This document shows, piece by piece, positions 8,571-23,500 of a stretch of DNA of 64,000 nucleotides (its first letter is position 1; each line of letters starts with the position of its first letter). The notes under the pieces were generated by a model. It searched no databases and had not been told where the DNA came from. It saw only the letters and a list, made by a program, of their open reading frames with translations. The translations under genes were made by a program, and so were the position numbers. The DNA is from Opisthocomus hoazin (Eukaryota > Chordata > Aves > Opisthocomiformes > Opisthocomidae), in assembly GCF_030867145.1 (NCBI RefSeq), contig NC_134429.1, positions 16,040,115-16,104,114 on the forward strand. Reading direction: 5' to 3'.

Positions 8571-11500
8571 GTGGGTGCCCGGGCGGGGGCCAGGGGGCCG
8601 GCCCGGGCCCCCTGGCCCCCGCCGCTCACGGCCCCTCTCGGTTCCCCCGCAGGCGGAGGCCCCGGTACCGGCAGAGACCGTCCGCCGCTGGCTGCGGGCG
8701 GAGGGCTGCGACCCCGCCGCCCCGGCCGAGGAGCAGCTGGGCCTGGCCTGGCGGCTGCTGCGACGCGCCGAGGCCCGGCTGGGCGACCTGGAGCGGCGGC
8801 GGGCCGAGGAGATGAGAGACGTAAGGCCCGGGAGAAGGGGCCAGCCGTACCCCTGCGGTGTTTAACCCAGACGCGCCCGTTTCCCCCTCCTCTCGCAGCA
8901 GCGGGATCAGGGCCGTTGGCAGCCGGGAGCTGCTTTCCTCTCGCCCACGAGAAGTCCCGGTGCGCGGCCCGGTTCCTCACGCTGGGGCACCGAAAAGCTC
9001 CTGGTGAGCCCAGCGTCGCCCACAGAGCCGTGATTGAGAGTCCCTGCATCCCAGCACCCCCCTCCCACTCTCCAGACCCTTCCCTCAAGCGTTGAACACC
9101 CCCAGAAGTCGCAGCGGCACAAAGGGGCTGTGTCCCACAAACGCTGGGGCTTACTCTGCAGATACGGGGGGGATGGAGAGCTGGCTGTGCCGACAGCTCG
9201 CTGGCGAGGCATTGGTAAACCCGCTGGGGCACAGCGATGTTTCCTTTGTTCCTAGGTGGAAAGCTACGTGGGTCACGTCCGCACCCTGACGGAGGAGCGG
9301 GACGCCATCACCACCGAATATGAAAAAGAAAACGAACGGCTCGGTCTCGAGCTGACGCGGCTGCGGCTGCAGCAGGGTAATCCTTTCCCTCCGACACCCG
9401 GCCCCGGGAGATGCGGTAACAGGTAGCGGTGGATGGGTCTTTCTGCAGCGCTGCTTGGAGAGCAGAGCAGCGCTTCCCAGTGAGTTCTGCCAGACCAGCG
9501 CGCGTGGTGTGTTGTTTGGGAGGTTGGCAGAAGCGTTGAGCAAATATCAGAACTGATTTGTGATTGACTTAGAGGCTCTTGTCTGCTTTTTCTGCCTTTA
9601 TTCAGTGGATCAGGCAGTTTCTCACTTCGTGTGGCTCCGCTGCTGCGCTAAGCATCTTCCAGAGGCTGTTTGCAGAACAGAATCGATGGTGCTGTTTGAT
9701 TTCCAACTCTGAATTACGTGACAGCAACTCCTCGGGTGACGTGAGTGTCCAGCTGTGCTCCCACTGAACTCGGTGGATTTGCTGTTGGCTTTGGTTTGGA
9801 CGAAGTCCACGTTTTTTAAAACAGCTGTGAAGGGCGGTGATACGTTTGTGATGGTGATTCAAAACGTGTCCTGTGTGCTTATTTTAGTATAGTCATTTTG
9901 TTTAAAACACATTATTTCGCTTATACTTCACCTCGGATGATTTGCTTTCTTCTCAAGCCCTGGAGTCACTTCCAGTAAGGGCAAATGTATTTTGCTGGGT
10001 TTAATTCTTGATTTTCTTCGCTCTTCCTAGTCTTCTGCTGTCCTTTGAGTGCTGCTAACAGCGCACCGCTGTCATTAACCCCTCCTCTTGTGGCATGCAT
10101 TATCCTGGGCCTAAGGTAAAACTGGGGCTGGCGGCACGGCATGAACTGTTTCTTCGTTATGTGCGCTTTGTTTGAGGAGGAAAAGATGAGAATTTGGGGA
10201 AACCACGGGCTTGAGTCTCTGTGCGGTTTTGGCCAGCCTGCGGGTTTCGGGGAGCACGTCTGATGGGGTGACTTGTCAAAGGTGGGTGTGCAGAAGCACT
10301 GCCTGAAACCCTGCTTCCTCTGGGCACCTAGAGCCATCGGCTAGGGTTGAAGATGCTGGTGCGCAAGGGTTGAAATGACTGATGAGCCTTCGCGAGCATC
10401 GCTGTGGCGGAGAACTTCATTGCTGGTTCTTCTCTCATCTTCCCCACGAGGTGGCAGGCGAATGACAAAAATGTCCCCAAAACTGGCTTTGCCTTGGTTT
10501 CCTCATAGTGGCTCTGCTCATTTGGACTGTTTCCATTATTTTTTTAAGGATTCTTGGGGCTGCTGAGCAATGATTAGCACTCGAATGGAACCAGAGCTCC
10601 ACGTCCGTTACCCTGGTGGGCTGCTAATTGCGAGGGAGCCATCCCCGAGGGGGCTTTGTGGTTCTGCCACACCATACGGTGCTCCTGTGCAGCTTTCTGG
10701 AGGGGTTTGTTTTGGGACAGCACTGTCAGACTTTGGTTTTTAAGACTCATCATTACCTTGCCAATGGCATTAGCTGTGTCTTGCAATATGCGTTGATAGT
10801 TTGGTGATCTGGGCAGTGGCTGAAGCCCTGCCTCCCACCGCGCTGTCCTCTGCAGCGAGGGATGCCAGCCCTGGGGTGCTCTGGGATGCTTGTAGATTGT
10901 TTTCTTCGGGGACTGGCTCTTTGCTCTGCAAGTCAGCTTCTTCACAAAAAAACCCTGTGGCCATCTCTGGCACAGAGCAGATGGATGTGCTTCTGCTTTA
11001 GCTGCTGCAACTTTCTCCCAGACTTGTGTCAGGCCTTTGCCTGCTGCGGGTCTCTAGTGTACCTGTGCTGCCGGGTTCGATGCCACATCGCTGTGTCTCT
11101 TGGGCCTCTGCTTCGCATCTGAGTTTGTGCAAACCATCCCAGAGATGTCTCCTGCACCCTGGGGGGTGTAGGACAGGCTGAAGGCCTTTGAAGGTTGCCC
11201 TCTCATTCTGATGGGGCAGCTGGTTGTCTTTGGCAGGGACAAGGTGATACTGCAGATCAGGCTGGAAAGGGGGCTGGAGAAAGGCCTTGTGGAAAGGCAA
11301 ACCCCGGTCTACTGGGATTGTTAAACAAAAACGTGGGCAAGGCAAGAACAGAGGATGGTGGCAGGGAGCTTTTGGGAGGCTTGGAATGAGAACGAATTCT
11401 GATGGGAAAGGGCAGTTGAGGACAGAGGCTGGTTCAAGCCTGAGGTGCTAAGGAGGGGCCTGACCTGCAGACCGTGAGGTGCAAGTGGACAGGACCTGTC

Positions 11501-14500
11501 CTGGTCTTCCTCGTAGCGACAGTTGGGAGTCCCAGCTTTGGGGAGCAGAGAGATCGGGGAAGGGAAGAGACAAAGACTTGGCTAAACGCAGGAGACCGCT
11601 TGGGTGGGCGCTTGGGACTGAGCGCGCTCCCTCTTCCAAAAGCAGCCAAACAGATCAGAAGCTTTGCTTGGTCCGAGGATCGCTGGGAGCAATTCGATCT
11701 GCTAAAAGCTATTTCTGGTGATAAATAGTAAGTTTCTACTTGCACAACTACTTCTTGCCTGGAATGGGCTCGAAGGGTTACTGCAGGGAGCAGCCACTGC
11801 TGGTTTTAGGTTGAGCTATTGATCTGAGCTTTACCTTATTTGGTACCTCTGCCCAGAGTGGAATTTTTCCTGGCCTCGAGGCAGTTCGTAATCCGTGTCT
11901 GCTGGTGCTTGTCGAATACGCCTCGGTGTGTGTGGAGGGCAGCTCGATAACTCATGCGCTGCATTACCGACAGCCCTGCTGAAAAACAGACGCCACAGCA
12001 GTAAAACACAGCGCTGCTGGGGGCTTGCCTCGATTTGTTTAAAAAGTGGAACAAAAAGAATGAACAGTCGTGGCCTGTGCTTGTTTATTGTGATGGCTGT
12101 ACTGCTTACGCCTACCCCGCGTGGGCGAGAGGACGCAGCTTCTGTCGCGGGCGTGAGGGTACCAGTGAACTGCTGCTGATTTCAGAGAAACTTCCCGGGG
12201 TGAGACACCTTTGCCAAGATAAAACTGGCCTCCGAAGGAGCGAGTGCAGAGGTGGTGCGGGAGATGCGTGCTGGGGGGAATGCAGTGGTGCGGCGATGTG
12301 ACACTGCTCGTACGAGGGGCTGGCCCTCCTCAAGTAGAGCATGTTGGATGTGGTGGGGAGGGTGTTTGAGATGCCTGTAAGAAATTCATGGGCTTTTACA
12401 AGCAGGTGATCTGTGCTGTGTACGGCAGACTCCCCTCCTCCTCCCAAATCCTTTTCCTCTTCAGCCTGGGGAAAATTTCTAGGTCTTGTTACCCCAAACT
12501 GTCCTGCTTAGGTGTAAGGGAAGTACTTGCGGTAAAGCTGTCAGTGTAGGAGCCACCCTATGAGTTCAGAGTCTTGGTCCTAAAGGGGGTTGGTTGTCCT
12601 GTTGTTGGCCACAAAGCAGAGCAGCTTTCAGCTTATTTCAGATGGGATTTGGCAAAACTGGGAGGAAACTGCAAGGCAAGTTGAAGGCAAGGAGGATTTT
12701 TCAGTGGAGTATGGGCTGTGGGCTCTTCATAAGGCATATGGAGCAAGTGGCCAGCTATTTTTAAACTGCAAAACACAACATTTTGCTGTGCTTCATGGGG
12801 GAAAGCTGCAAGTCAGCCCCGTTTGACCTTTTCATTGAACAATTTGTAATTTATAACCACAGGGGAAGGCGAATGGGAAACCGCAGGGTGTTTTCCATCC
12901 ATAGGGCTGCACAGAGCTGACTGCAAAATGCAGAGTGGAAACATCCGATTGATTTGAGCCTTAGAATGTGATTGCGCCGGGTCTCCTGCTAAATCCAGCG
13001 TATGGCAGCGAGGAACAGACTTGTCCAGAACTGTGTATGTATGCTGTGTAAGAATATGAGGAATATTTGCTCTGCTTCACTTCAGATGTCGAACTCAAGT
13101 GCCCTAAGCAGTGAAAGAGTGTGAATATCCGTCCTTCCCCCATACAAAACCCACAACTCCCCCCAGTTCCCATCTTACAGCACTTGGAAACCTTTAATCT
13201 GGCTTGGGCTAGAAATTCAGAGCAGGGTTTGTTGGTTTTCTTTTTAATGTGAGTTACATAGGGAGGTTTTGAAAACCCCTTCCTTAGCTTAACAAGCTAT
13301 GGGATCCAGTGCAGGTGTTGCTGCCCTGACCACGCGAGCGATCAAAGATTCCTCCTATTCTCCTGGCAGATAAATTTCCAACCATGCAGAAGAGGAGCTC
13401 TCTTTAACAACTGTTTGTTGCACAAACACAGCGGTGCCTAGCCATAATCTAATTTCTCTTGCAAATGTTGCTGTCATCTGTTTGCCTTGGAGGCTGTTGA
13501 ATCTTGAGGCTTTTCCCACTACAGAGTCTTCCTAGCTATAATTTTGGGATAAGCAGTGGAGAACTGGCAGTTTAATTCTGAAAGGGTTTTTGCTCCTTTC
13601 ATCCTGCAGCAGGAGATCTTCAAACAACAGGTCTGTGTTGCCAGCAGCAGTCCTTAGCCTGGCTTTACAGCTGCTTTTGGAGGAACGGGTCAGGAATGCT
13701 GCTCAGGGTGTGATTTCTGAGGTCGTGTTTGAAGAAGGACTCCGAGTCCCTTTGTGCCGTGGGGTGCTGTTCTCTGCCTCTGGCCCTCGTGCCTCGCCGT
13801 GCTTTCCCTACCATATCACACGGGATGCAGCACCCCGATCTCCACCACGGGCTGCGCACAGTGCCCCGGGCGCTGCTGTGCATGGGGAGAAAGAAAAGAT
13901 ACTCAGCTCCACCTCCCTGCCAAACAGGCCTTAGGAAAATCGTGATGCTTTGCCTGTATGAGTGCTATGGTCCTTTGTGCCTCTTCTTCCAAAGAAAATG
14001 TGTATGTGGTTGCACGCCCATCTGTTTGGTTTCTCTCGATGCCTGTTTAATGGGTTGCTTGGTTTCCACCAAGCTGTATTAAGGGTTAAAAGGGTTGAGG
14101 ATAACCAGGTTGGTGAAACGTTGCTGCTGGGTAGAAGAAATCAGCTTTAATAACTCCCCCCTCTTAAAACAAGTCTGGAGAACTCAGTTCAGATGTAGTA
14201 GGTCCTGTCGCTTGCTTGGCAGACAGGGTAGTGGATGCGAGCAGAAATGGTGGGGCAGATCAGAAACATTCGGACAGAGGGAACAGGGCTGAGACAGTGG
14301 GTAAGAACAGGGGATGGGAGGCAGCGAGGGAGGTGGGAAGCAGAAGAGACTTTAGGAGCTGTGGAGCTCCAGGAGAAGTGGGAGCTGTTGCGGTGGGGAG
14401 TGTTTAGAGGAGCTAGAACGCAGATCTGCGAGAAGCTGTGCTTTGTTCCTTGGCTCACAGAAAGCCTTGTGTTGCAGAAGCCCAGCTGAAGGAGGTCGAG

Positions 14501-17500
14501 GAGATGCTGGAACAGGAAGGCTTGTCCGAAATAGCTCACAGTAACACCAGCGAACAGATTGCTTATTTACTGGTGGAAAGAACAACGCTGCTGGAGAAAC
14601 TGGAGATCGCCGATCAGAAGCTGAATTCACACAGCTGCGTGGACAGACGGTGCGCGGCGCAGCTTCAGGTACCTCATGCTTTAGCTGGTCGGGCTGACTG
14701 GAAGCGCGCTGGGGAAAAGGGCGCCTTGGAGATATAGACAGGTGAAATATTTTTACTTAAAAAAACCCAAGGACACTGTGGATTCTTAATGCTGAAGTTG
14801 ATTTCTTTATTAGTTTTCACACTTGTGTATTTACGCTTGGTTTGCTCCCACATCTTGCATTGGGATAGTGAATAAGATTAATTTGAACAGAGAGCATGTT
14901 GAAGAGTTTGTGGTATAGCTGGTTGAGGATCTTCACTGGGTAATAATGACTTTCTACTAATCCAGATTTCCTGATGATCCAGTGTTTAATTTCGGATGAC
15001 TGTGTTCCCTGAAAATTCATTTATTAAAGAAAAAAAATTTCTGTATACTGAAAGTGAGGTTAAAACTCTTCCCTTCTTTCTAGCTACTGAGCTAGGGGAT
15101 GGAAGTTAAGCAAACCTCTGCTTACAAATGGAGGTCAGTAAATAAATTCCACAGCATGACTTGAGCAGGTCAGAGAGGACCAGCCATGCCTTGATTTTCT
15201 GCTTTCCAAGGTTGAGATGAAGAACGCTGACAAATGGTGGAGGAGCAGCAGCTGCTGCCTGTTGGAGAGACAGTTAGTGACGGATCAGCTGAGTTGGTGA
15301 GCTTTCCCTCGCTCCCTCTGAGGCCACCGATTTCCCCCTGCTCCTCAGCGTGGCCGTTGCATGGAACTGGAGCCCAGGAGCTGCCGGCTCTCGTAGCTGC
15401 TTCTCCCTCATCGCTGTGCTTGCTGGCCTCTCCCATAGCTTAGCTCTGACAGCAATGGCTGTTGGTTGGGAGCATAAAAATTGCTGCACTGGGGCAGGTC
15501 TAGGCCCTGTTTAGCTCTGTGGTGTTTGTGAAACAGAGCATTAAGTTGTTCTTCTTTTTCCCAAGCTGCCCCTGCCACTTCAGAAGCGCCCAGGCCAGGC
15601 TGCTGCTCCGCTGGGAGAGGGGTTGCTCCTGCCTGGGGACCCAGCAGGTGGGCTTTGGGGAGAAGGCTCCAGGCTGCACGGGGACACAAGAGGGCCAGGA
15701 GCTGCAGCCCCTGCCAAGTGTAGCCAGGCAGGAGTTGCAGGAAGGTTCTTCTGGGGACAGAGGGGACTCTGCCTCCAGGCTGGAGTTGGCTGGGGAACAA
15801 GCAGGTGGAAGACTTGCAGACACACCATTTCATTGCTATCTCATCTTCTGTCGCTACCGTGAACTTTCTACAGGTTTAAGTTTCTATTTTTTTACTCAGA
15901 TAAAGCTGGTTTGGAGTTGAAAAGCTTCTTGGCCATTTTTGGGCGAGCTTGCAGAAGGAGGGAGGCTCGGCAGACCTGCTGCGAAGCTCAGCTTGGTTTG
16001 GGCTGCGTCGCACCATCTGACCGGAAGCCAAACGTGAAACCTCAGAAGGCAGTGTCATAGGAGGGCAGATACAGACTCACAGAATGGTTTGGGTTGGAAG
16101 GGACCTTAAAGATCATCTGGTTCCAACTCCCCTGACATGAGCAGGGACATCTTCCACCAGACCAGGGTGCTCAGAGCTCCATCCAGTCTGGCCTTGAACA
16201 TTGCCAGGGAGGGGGCAGCCACAGCTTCTCTGGGCAACCTGGGCCAGGGCCTCACCACCCTCATGGGGAAGAATTTCTTCCTCATATCTCATCTAAATCT
16301 GCCCTCTTTTAGTTTAGAGCCGTTCCCCCTTGTCCTATGCCTACACACCCTTGTGAAAAGCCCCTCTCCATCCTTCCTGTCGGCCCCTTCAGGCACTGGC
16401 AGCTGCTCTAAGGTCACCCCGGAGCCTTCTCTTCTCCAGGCTGAACAGCCCCAACTCCCTCAGCCTGTCCTCGTAGGAGAGGTGCTCCAGCCCTTGGATC
16501 ATCTCCGTGGCCTCGTCTGGCCCTGCTCCATCACCTCCATGTCCTTCTTATGTTGGGGGCTCCAGAACTGGATGCAGGACTCCAGGTGGGGTCTCAAGAG
16601 AGCAGAGTAAACGCTCCCCTTGCCTCCAGCGGCATGCAGTGTCTGAAGCAGAGGTGCTATTCTGGTCTCTAGTAGTTCTCGATTAATTTTTCTCTTCCAC
16701 CAATTTGGTTGCTTGTTAAACCCATGCAGTTTTCTTAATAATCTCAAGATCTTATAGCGAGAACTTTCACAGTCCAGCTACTGTCACCTGAAGTTGCCTT
16801 GTTTCAACCTGCCATCTCCTGGCTTCGTGTGGTGCTCTCCAGCTCTTGTATTAACAGTCAGTGAACAGTTGCCTTTGTATGTGCCTTTTCTGTGTCACCT
16901 GGCATTTTACCGACCTCAAGAGCGTCCCTTTCTGGCTGGAGAGCCCCAGTCTGCCCAACTGTTGTAGGGCTGGGTTTCATTCAGGATTCATCCACGGTAC
17001 AGTGACACCTTCAGATGTAAATATCCACCTTGGAAACAAAGGATCTGTTGGCAGTGAGGCAGACAAACTTCCCTGAGGCGCTGTCTCCCACTCTTGGGTA
17101 GAAAATGCCTCTGCAAATCCTGAATAATCTCCCCATGAATGCCTGTCACTTGATACAAAGGTTTGCTGCCTTTTTCCTACAAAGCAGTGTAATAGGAATC
17201 CCACTGTAATTAAAAGGGGGAAGCAGAGCTGTAACGGTCAGTTGAGATGCCAGTTAACCACGTCTGCTGCCCAGCATTTACCAGGTGTGACTGGGTTTGC
17301 TCTTCCTTCCAAGCCACAGCCGGGTCAGGGAGGTTGGGACAGGGCAAGCAAAGGACACGGATGCCTGCAAGTCTGGTGTTGAATCCAAATCTTCTTGCGC
17401 AGAGCTCGTCCTTCTGAGCGTGCAGCTGACTTCTCCCAGCGGTTCCCTCTCAGGACCGTTCTTTCTAACGCTCGTGTAACGAACATGTTTCTGTAACAGG

Positions 17501-20500
17501 GCTGGTCTTGACTACTGGGTAGAGATGGAGAGAGTGTTCTTGCAGCTCAGCTGGGTGAAGGACAGAGCCAAGGCAAAATCTTGTATGTGGAGATGGTACA
17601 GGCTGTCTGTGTGGGAAGAACAGCACAGAGTTTACTTGAATCTCTCCTGGTACGTGGTGCTGGCGTCCTCTATTAGGTAGACAGGGCTGTAAATACCTGT
17701 TTTTTTTACCCACTTTTCGTGCAGCTGTTTAGAGGAATGAGACTTATTAAAGGAAAACATATTCCCGCATGATCAAAACCCATTATAAGCTTAATGCTCC
17801 TTGTTGCTAATCAAACACAACTTCTCTGCAGGTCTTGTACTGGGCACCTTTCTTTCTGTGTTTTTAAAGCCGGGTGAAAGATACGTTGGAGATCTGTTTT
17901 CCAGGAAAACAGTTTCTCTAAAGCAGACTGCTTATTCTCCCCGGATGATGTCATTGCTGTCCGTGCTTGTGAGCTAGAAACTCATGATTAAGCACCCCAT
18001 TGTTTTGGGGAGCATCACACTTGTTTTCCTGAATCATTAGAGTCACAGCGGTGTTGCAGGTTAATAGGTTAATTGCTCTTGTTACTCTGCTTACTGGAAC
18101 GTGTAGCCTTTCTTAGTCGCAAATGACCTGTTACGTACTTGTTTCACTCGTAGACTGGAGGTCCAGATATGTTCCTGTTCGTCACAGAAATGAATGCAGC
18201 TTTGAGCCAGACTGCTCAAGCATGATTGATTTTTTTCGATGCATCCTTGCTAATGCAAAAAGCCAGGTCACAACACGCATCTTTGTGTAGTCATGTCTCA
18301 TATCTCCATGGGGAAATGCTTTCTGGGCTCTGGCAGAGGGCATGGCATGCGCAAGGACGCTCGCCTCTAGAGCCAAGGTGCAAAATCTTAGTGACAACCA
18401 AGGTCCCAAGTGTTAGCAAATCCTCGGTGCGGGTTCACGTGTGCAGGCTGCAGGGGAGCAGGAATCCCTTAACTCAGTAAGTGGTGCCAAAGAGCGGAAC
18501 GTGGGAAAGTAACCCAGTGTTACTCTGATAGAGTGAGTCAAGCGTGCTCAGCCCCAGTGCGTTTCTCTGGGCAAACCTGAGCCCGCAGGCTGTACAGGGA
18601 AGATGCCAAGGGGATCACAGGTTTTAAATAAAAAAAAAGTAGCGTACCCGCATAGTTCCCACGACTAACAGAGATTTTTCACAAGGATTTGGGGTAACTC
18701 TGGTTGAAACATTATCTTTAAATATAAGGTATGATTGAGAAACCCCTTCTAATCAGAATCACAGAATGTTCGGGGTTGGCAGGGCCCTCTGTGGGTCACC
18801 CAGCCCAACCCCCTGCCCAAGCAGGGTCACCCAGAGCAGGCTGCACAGCACCGCGTCCAGGCGGGGCTGGAATATCTCCAGAGAAGGAGACTCCACAGCC
18901 TCCCTGGGCAGCCTGGGCCAGGGCTCTGTCACCCTCAGAGGGAAGAAGTTCTTCCTCGGGTTCAGCCGGAACTTCCTCTGCTTCAGTTTGTGCCCGTTGC
19001 CCCTTGTCCTGTCGCTGGGCACCACTGAAAAGAGTCTGGCCCCGTCCTCCTGACCACCACCCCGCAGATATTTAGAGGCATTTCTAAGGTCCCCTCTCAG
19101 CCTTCTCTTCTCCAGGCTGAACAAGCCCAGCTCCCTCAGCCTCTCCTTGCATGAGAGATGCTCCAGTCCCCTCCTCATCCTTGTAGCCCTCCGCTGGACT
19201 CTCTCCAGCAGCTCCTCATCTTTCTTGCACTGGGGAGCCCAGAACTGGACACAGCACTCCAGGCGGGGCCTGACTAGGACAAGATATGTTGAAACTAAGA
19301 GTCCTACATGCTGGTGTCCAGGGATACGTGGCAGCATGTTTTCTGGTGGTGCTTATTTCTTAAAATCTCGTTTCTGTTCAAGGATGAGCTTGATCACATT
19401 CATCAGACGTTAGAAGATGAACTCCAACAACAGCACGAGTCGACACGGCTTGCTGGAGAGACAATGAGTCAGGTAACACATCTCCACATTTTCGTGTTTT
19501 AACGTGGCACACAGGTGAGATTTCAAGCGGCGGGTCTGCTCTGAAGCACGCTGTGAGGTTTTATATTGTTTTTAGCTGATGGGATGCGAGCAAGCTCTGA
19601 AATTCAGCCTGTGCAGCCGCATCAGCCTGGTGCTGTGCAGGAGTTCATTGCTTCTGCTGAGAGCCAGGGTTCACATCTCGCCAGCTTAGGGTCAGGGCTG
19701 GCCTGTGAGCACTCACCTGCCATTAACAGTAGCCACAAAGAAATGTCATTGGAGATGAGCGGACCAAAGCTGAGGCAGTGAGAAATAGCTCTTTTTATAT
19801 CATCTGAAATGACTTTTCTGTGGAATCACGGGGCAGTGGGAGCAGTCTCGGCTCCTGCGCCCTAGGATCGAGTGCGGACTGGAGGAGCAGGTTAGCAGAG
19901 CCAGTCTGGCTCGGGGCAGGCTCTCGCAGCGGCCAGGGGACTACAAACACACAGAATTGGCTTGTCCTTGGAAGAAGCTCTCACGGGGTGTGGTGGAGCC
20001 CTCTGCTTGGAAACCCTGATATATTGTGTGTTTGAAAAGGCATTGTGGTGAATGGCGTTGTCTCGGGGAGGGAAAAAGAGCCTTGTGTAGGGAAACAGCC
20101 AGAGCATGCTGTTCAACACCTTTTTGGCACGTGTCGGTGGTGCGGAGGGTGATGCACTGCGCGTCCGTCTTCTGCCTCTGCCGTGGCTTCCCTGAGCTCG
20201 CCTGCCTTCGGTTTGTGTTGCCACCCTTGTTCTGGCAGGTCAGGAGTAGTGCGGAGGGGGGACCTGCCTTGCGCCCGTCACCGGGAGGGTTATCTCGTTG
20301 CCGATGGAGCATTAGCCCTCGTGTTTCAGTTCTACAGGGAAGAGCTGGAGCGGGAACAAGCGTCACGTACAAGAGTTGAACAAGACCTGGATGAGGCCAC
20401 ACAGAGGCTGCTGATGGCCCAGGAAGAGATCCAGAGGTTGACAGATGAGCTGGATGAGCAAAGAAGAAAGGAGCAGAGCAGGATAGGTAAGCACTTCCCT

Positions 20501-23500
20501 TGTGGCTACTCCTGATGACTGGCCTGCGCTTAGCCCACCCCTGGTTCGCGTAAACCTCGGACATCTCGCCCAGGGGGGCTGCAGGCAGCCTGTCCTGTGT
20601 CCCGTCTGCTTGTCGTGGGGAAAATCAGCGTCAGCCTGGTACCTAGGAGGTCTGAATGCCGTTGTGAACAGTCCCAAATCAATTAATTCTGAGTGGGGAA
20701 AGCTGAGCCGTGGGGTTATCTGACCCGTGATTACAGCAGCAGTGTCTTGATGGACTTCCTCTCCCTGGCTCCTACACAGGGAGAACTTCACGCCCTAGGA
20801 GGGGATGGAGAGGAAACGACAGCTTGGTCCAGAAACAGAACAGCTGAAATGCTGTGTGCAGTGTCAGCACAGCTGGACCGCACATCTCTGGGTTCCTCAG
20901 ATGCTCTGCTGGGGATGCTGCCTTGTTAGGGGCTCTTAGCAAGTGCCTGTAACTGGCGCTTATCAGCAGTCGTGAAGTGACTGGTGAGATTCATTGCTAG
21001 TATTTGCTTAACCTCCTTATTGAAATAACTGATGTTGACAAGCCCTTAAGCATTACATTTTTTTTTAATACTGACTGTAAAAATAAGCAGTTTTCTGGCA
21101 GGAAATCAAACTACTTGATAAAGCTCCTCTGGGAGTGGTCCCTAAAGCCAGGTGCTTCACTGCTACTTCCTCCAGGAGATTTCCTGAGCACAGCACTGGT
21201 TTCTGGATGCTTTTTCTCCGGGTTACTTACATTATCCCAAAATCTGCGATGCAGAATTTAGAGTGGAGAACAGCAAAACGTGATGAGGTAACACGTTCCT
21301 GCCCCAGGTGCCCTTGCAGAGATTGACTCACCTAAGGAGACTGGTACGACCCGGGTAGGGTTTATGCGTGAACTGCAGGTCCCAATGCTGAGCTCGCAGC
21401 TCACACTCAACACTCAGACCTAGCTAAACTTTCTAGCCAGCCTCCAAACCCATCCTTTACAGCCTTTTAACCATTTGGCATGGAAACGAATGCTCCACAG
21501 GCATCTGCGCTGTGTATCGATTGACACACATGTGTCCCTGGGGACGGAGCGAGCAGGGGGTTGCAGCCTCCAAACAGCTCTGCTTCTCCAGATCGCAGAC
21601 GGGCGCGGCGTGCGACTCTTCTCGGTGGATCATAGCCTGCGTGGGGAAATCTGTGGTTTATGCTCTTCTTAAGTATCAAATGAATATAAGGCTTTCCAAA
21701 CTGTGAGTAAGGGTTTAACGCTTGTTGTGTCTGTGTAGTTTATTATGCTGTGAGTATTAGTCTGCAAAATTAGTGTTACAACATCTTAGTGGCTTCCCCG
21801 ATGATGTGTATCTGCATGCCTTCTCCTCCTGACGAGCTGCAGAGCCAACTGCTCTATAAATAAGTTGATTTTCTAATAAAAACCTAAAATGAAATCTCTG
21901 ATCTTTAGTAAAACTCCACTTAAACGGTGTATTTTGGTCCAATGATAACTTGCAGCTGCTTGCTTGCGTTGAAGAGAAAATACAAGACTGCTCCTGGCCG
22001 CTTTGTAGCCCAGTTGTTTGGTCTTTGGTTGACGGTGATTAGAGATTTTAAACTGACTGCCTCCCTGTCTGCTACTTTAATTTTGTTTTCTCCAATTTTC
22101 CTTCAACTCTGTATATTACAATGTGTTAAAAATGTTGCTGAGTTTTGTCTTCAGCAGCATCCAGGTGGACTGCCACAGCAAAACTCTGTGTTATCCTTGT
22201 AGAACCGGCCCCGTGCTCAGCCCTGCAAGCGCCCGAGTGCCGGGAGGAAGGGGTGAGCGAGCGGAGAGCGAGCGGTAAGTCACGGTGTCAACACGCAGAG
22301 AAGATCCAGAATTTTAGCAAGGCTTTCTGCAGCGGCAAACAGGCTCTTCAGCAAAATGAACGCTTCGGTAGGAGGCGTTCCTTGCCTTTTATTTTAAATA
22401 ACAAAACTGAAAATCCAATATCAAAATCCTTGTTTGAAACAGAGGTTTGGGGTTGTGTTTTTGTTTTTTTTGCCAGATTGGGACCAAGAAAGAAGGTATG
22501 TTTTTATTTTTGTCTGAATAAAAGTCAAATTTAAGCTGAAATTTCCTGTGCCCAGCATGAAGCTGAAAAGGGAAAAATCTTTGTTCACCTTTTCTATAAG
22601 GAAAAGTGTCTTCTTGCTAGTTCTGCTTAGGATTAGGATACCAGTGTATATGCGGACAAATTTCTGTCAGTCTGCTCCTAATACATCTTTTCCTATTTCT
22701 TGCACTCGAAATACGGGATAGTCTGCATTAACTGGTGTGATGGTTGCAGATGTTTGTTGATTCAGGCTTGGAGGGTTGGTATACAACCACAATTTTGACT
22801 GTACTGGCCATTTCGTAAACATAGGTGCTAGCACAGCACTGATACATGAACTGTGACTGTGTTTTGGCTTGCAGCAAATTATGAAATTTGTGATGAAAAT
22901 AAGAAATATGGCTGTTTGGGCTTTTCAAAACTTACCCTAGCTGTTTGTGAAACCCGTACCTAAATATCCGAGGTGAGGCATTTTCCATGTTCTAGAGGTA
23001 AACTGAGTCTCTGGAATAACTATGGAGGGACCGCTGTAATAAACAGAGCACTGCTATTGAGCCTGGATCTCCAGAAACATAAACCTCTACCATTTGAATA
23101 AGAGCAGATGTTCCCATACGTCTGGGGAACTCCCCTCTCTGCTGTCACACGCGTACAGCTGTGCATAAGGGCAGTGCAATTTTGGAACCCTTATTCCTGT
23201 GATAGCCCCCCTTTGAGCTTGATGGAGGTCAAAGTCCAGACCAGGGCTGGTGACCAGGTGTTTTTCCTGTTCTGTACAGACAAAACTGAGCTACAGAAGG
23301 CCATGGAGCACAACAGCAGACTGGACAAGGAAATCCTGGCGCTGCGAGCACGGGTCCAAACACTTGACTTGGAAAGGAAAGCGTTCCTTGATTTGGTGAG
23401 TACCCATCTCCCGCTGCCGGGTCTCCTGCGGCACCGAGGAGCCTCTGCGTGGCCGACAGCCCCCGGGCTGGCTCTGGACGTTCCACCCCGCTCCTTCACC

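Noticed and set aside
8057-9232. 391-codon minus-strand open frame
   Set aside because: Overlaps the CCDC30 CpG island and exon 2 in antisense; Pro/Arg-rich composition effect of high GC.
16074-16615. 157-codon plus-strand frame
   Set aside because: It is the antisense reading of an inverted CR1 3' end.
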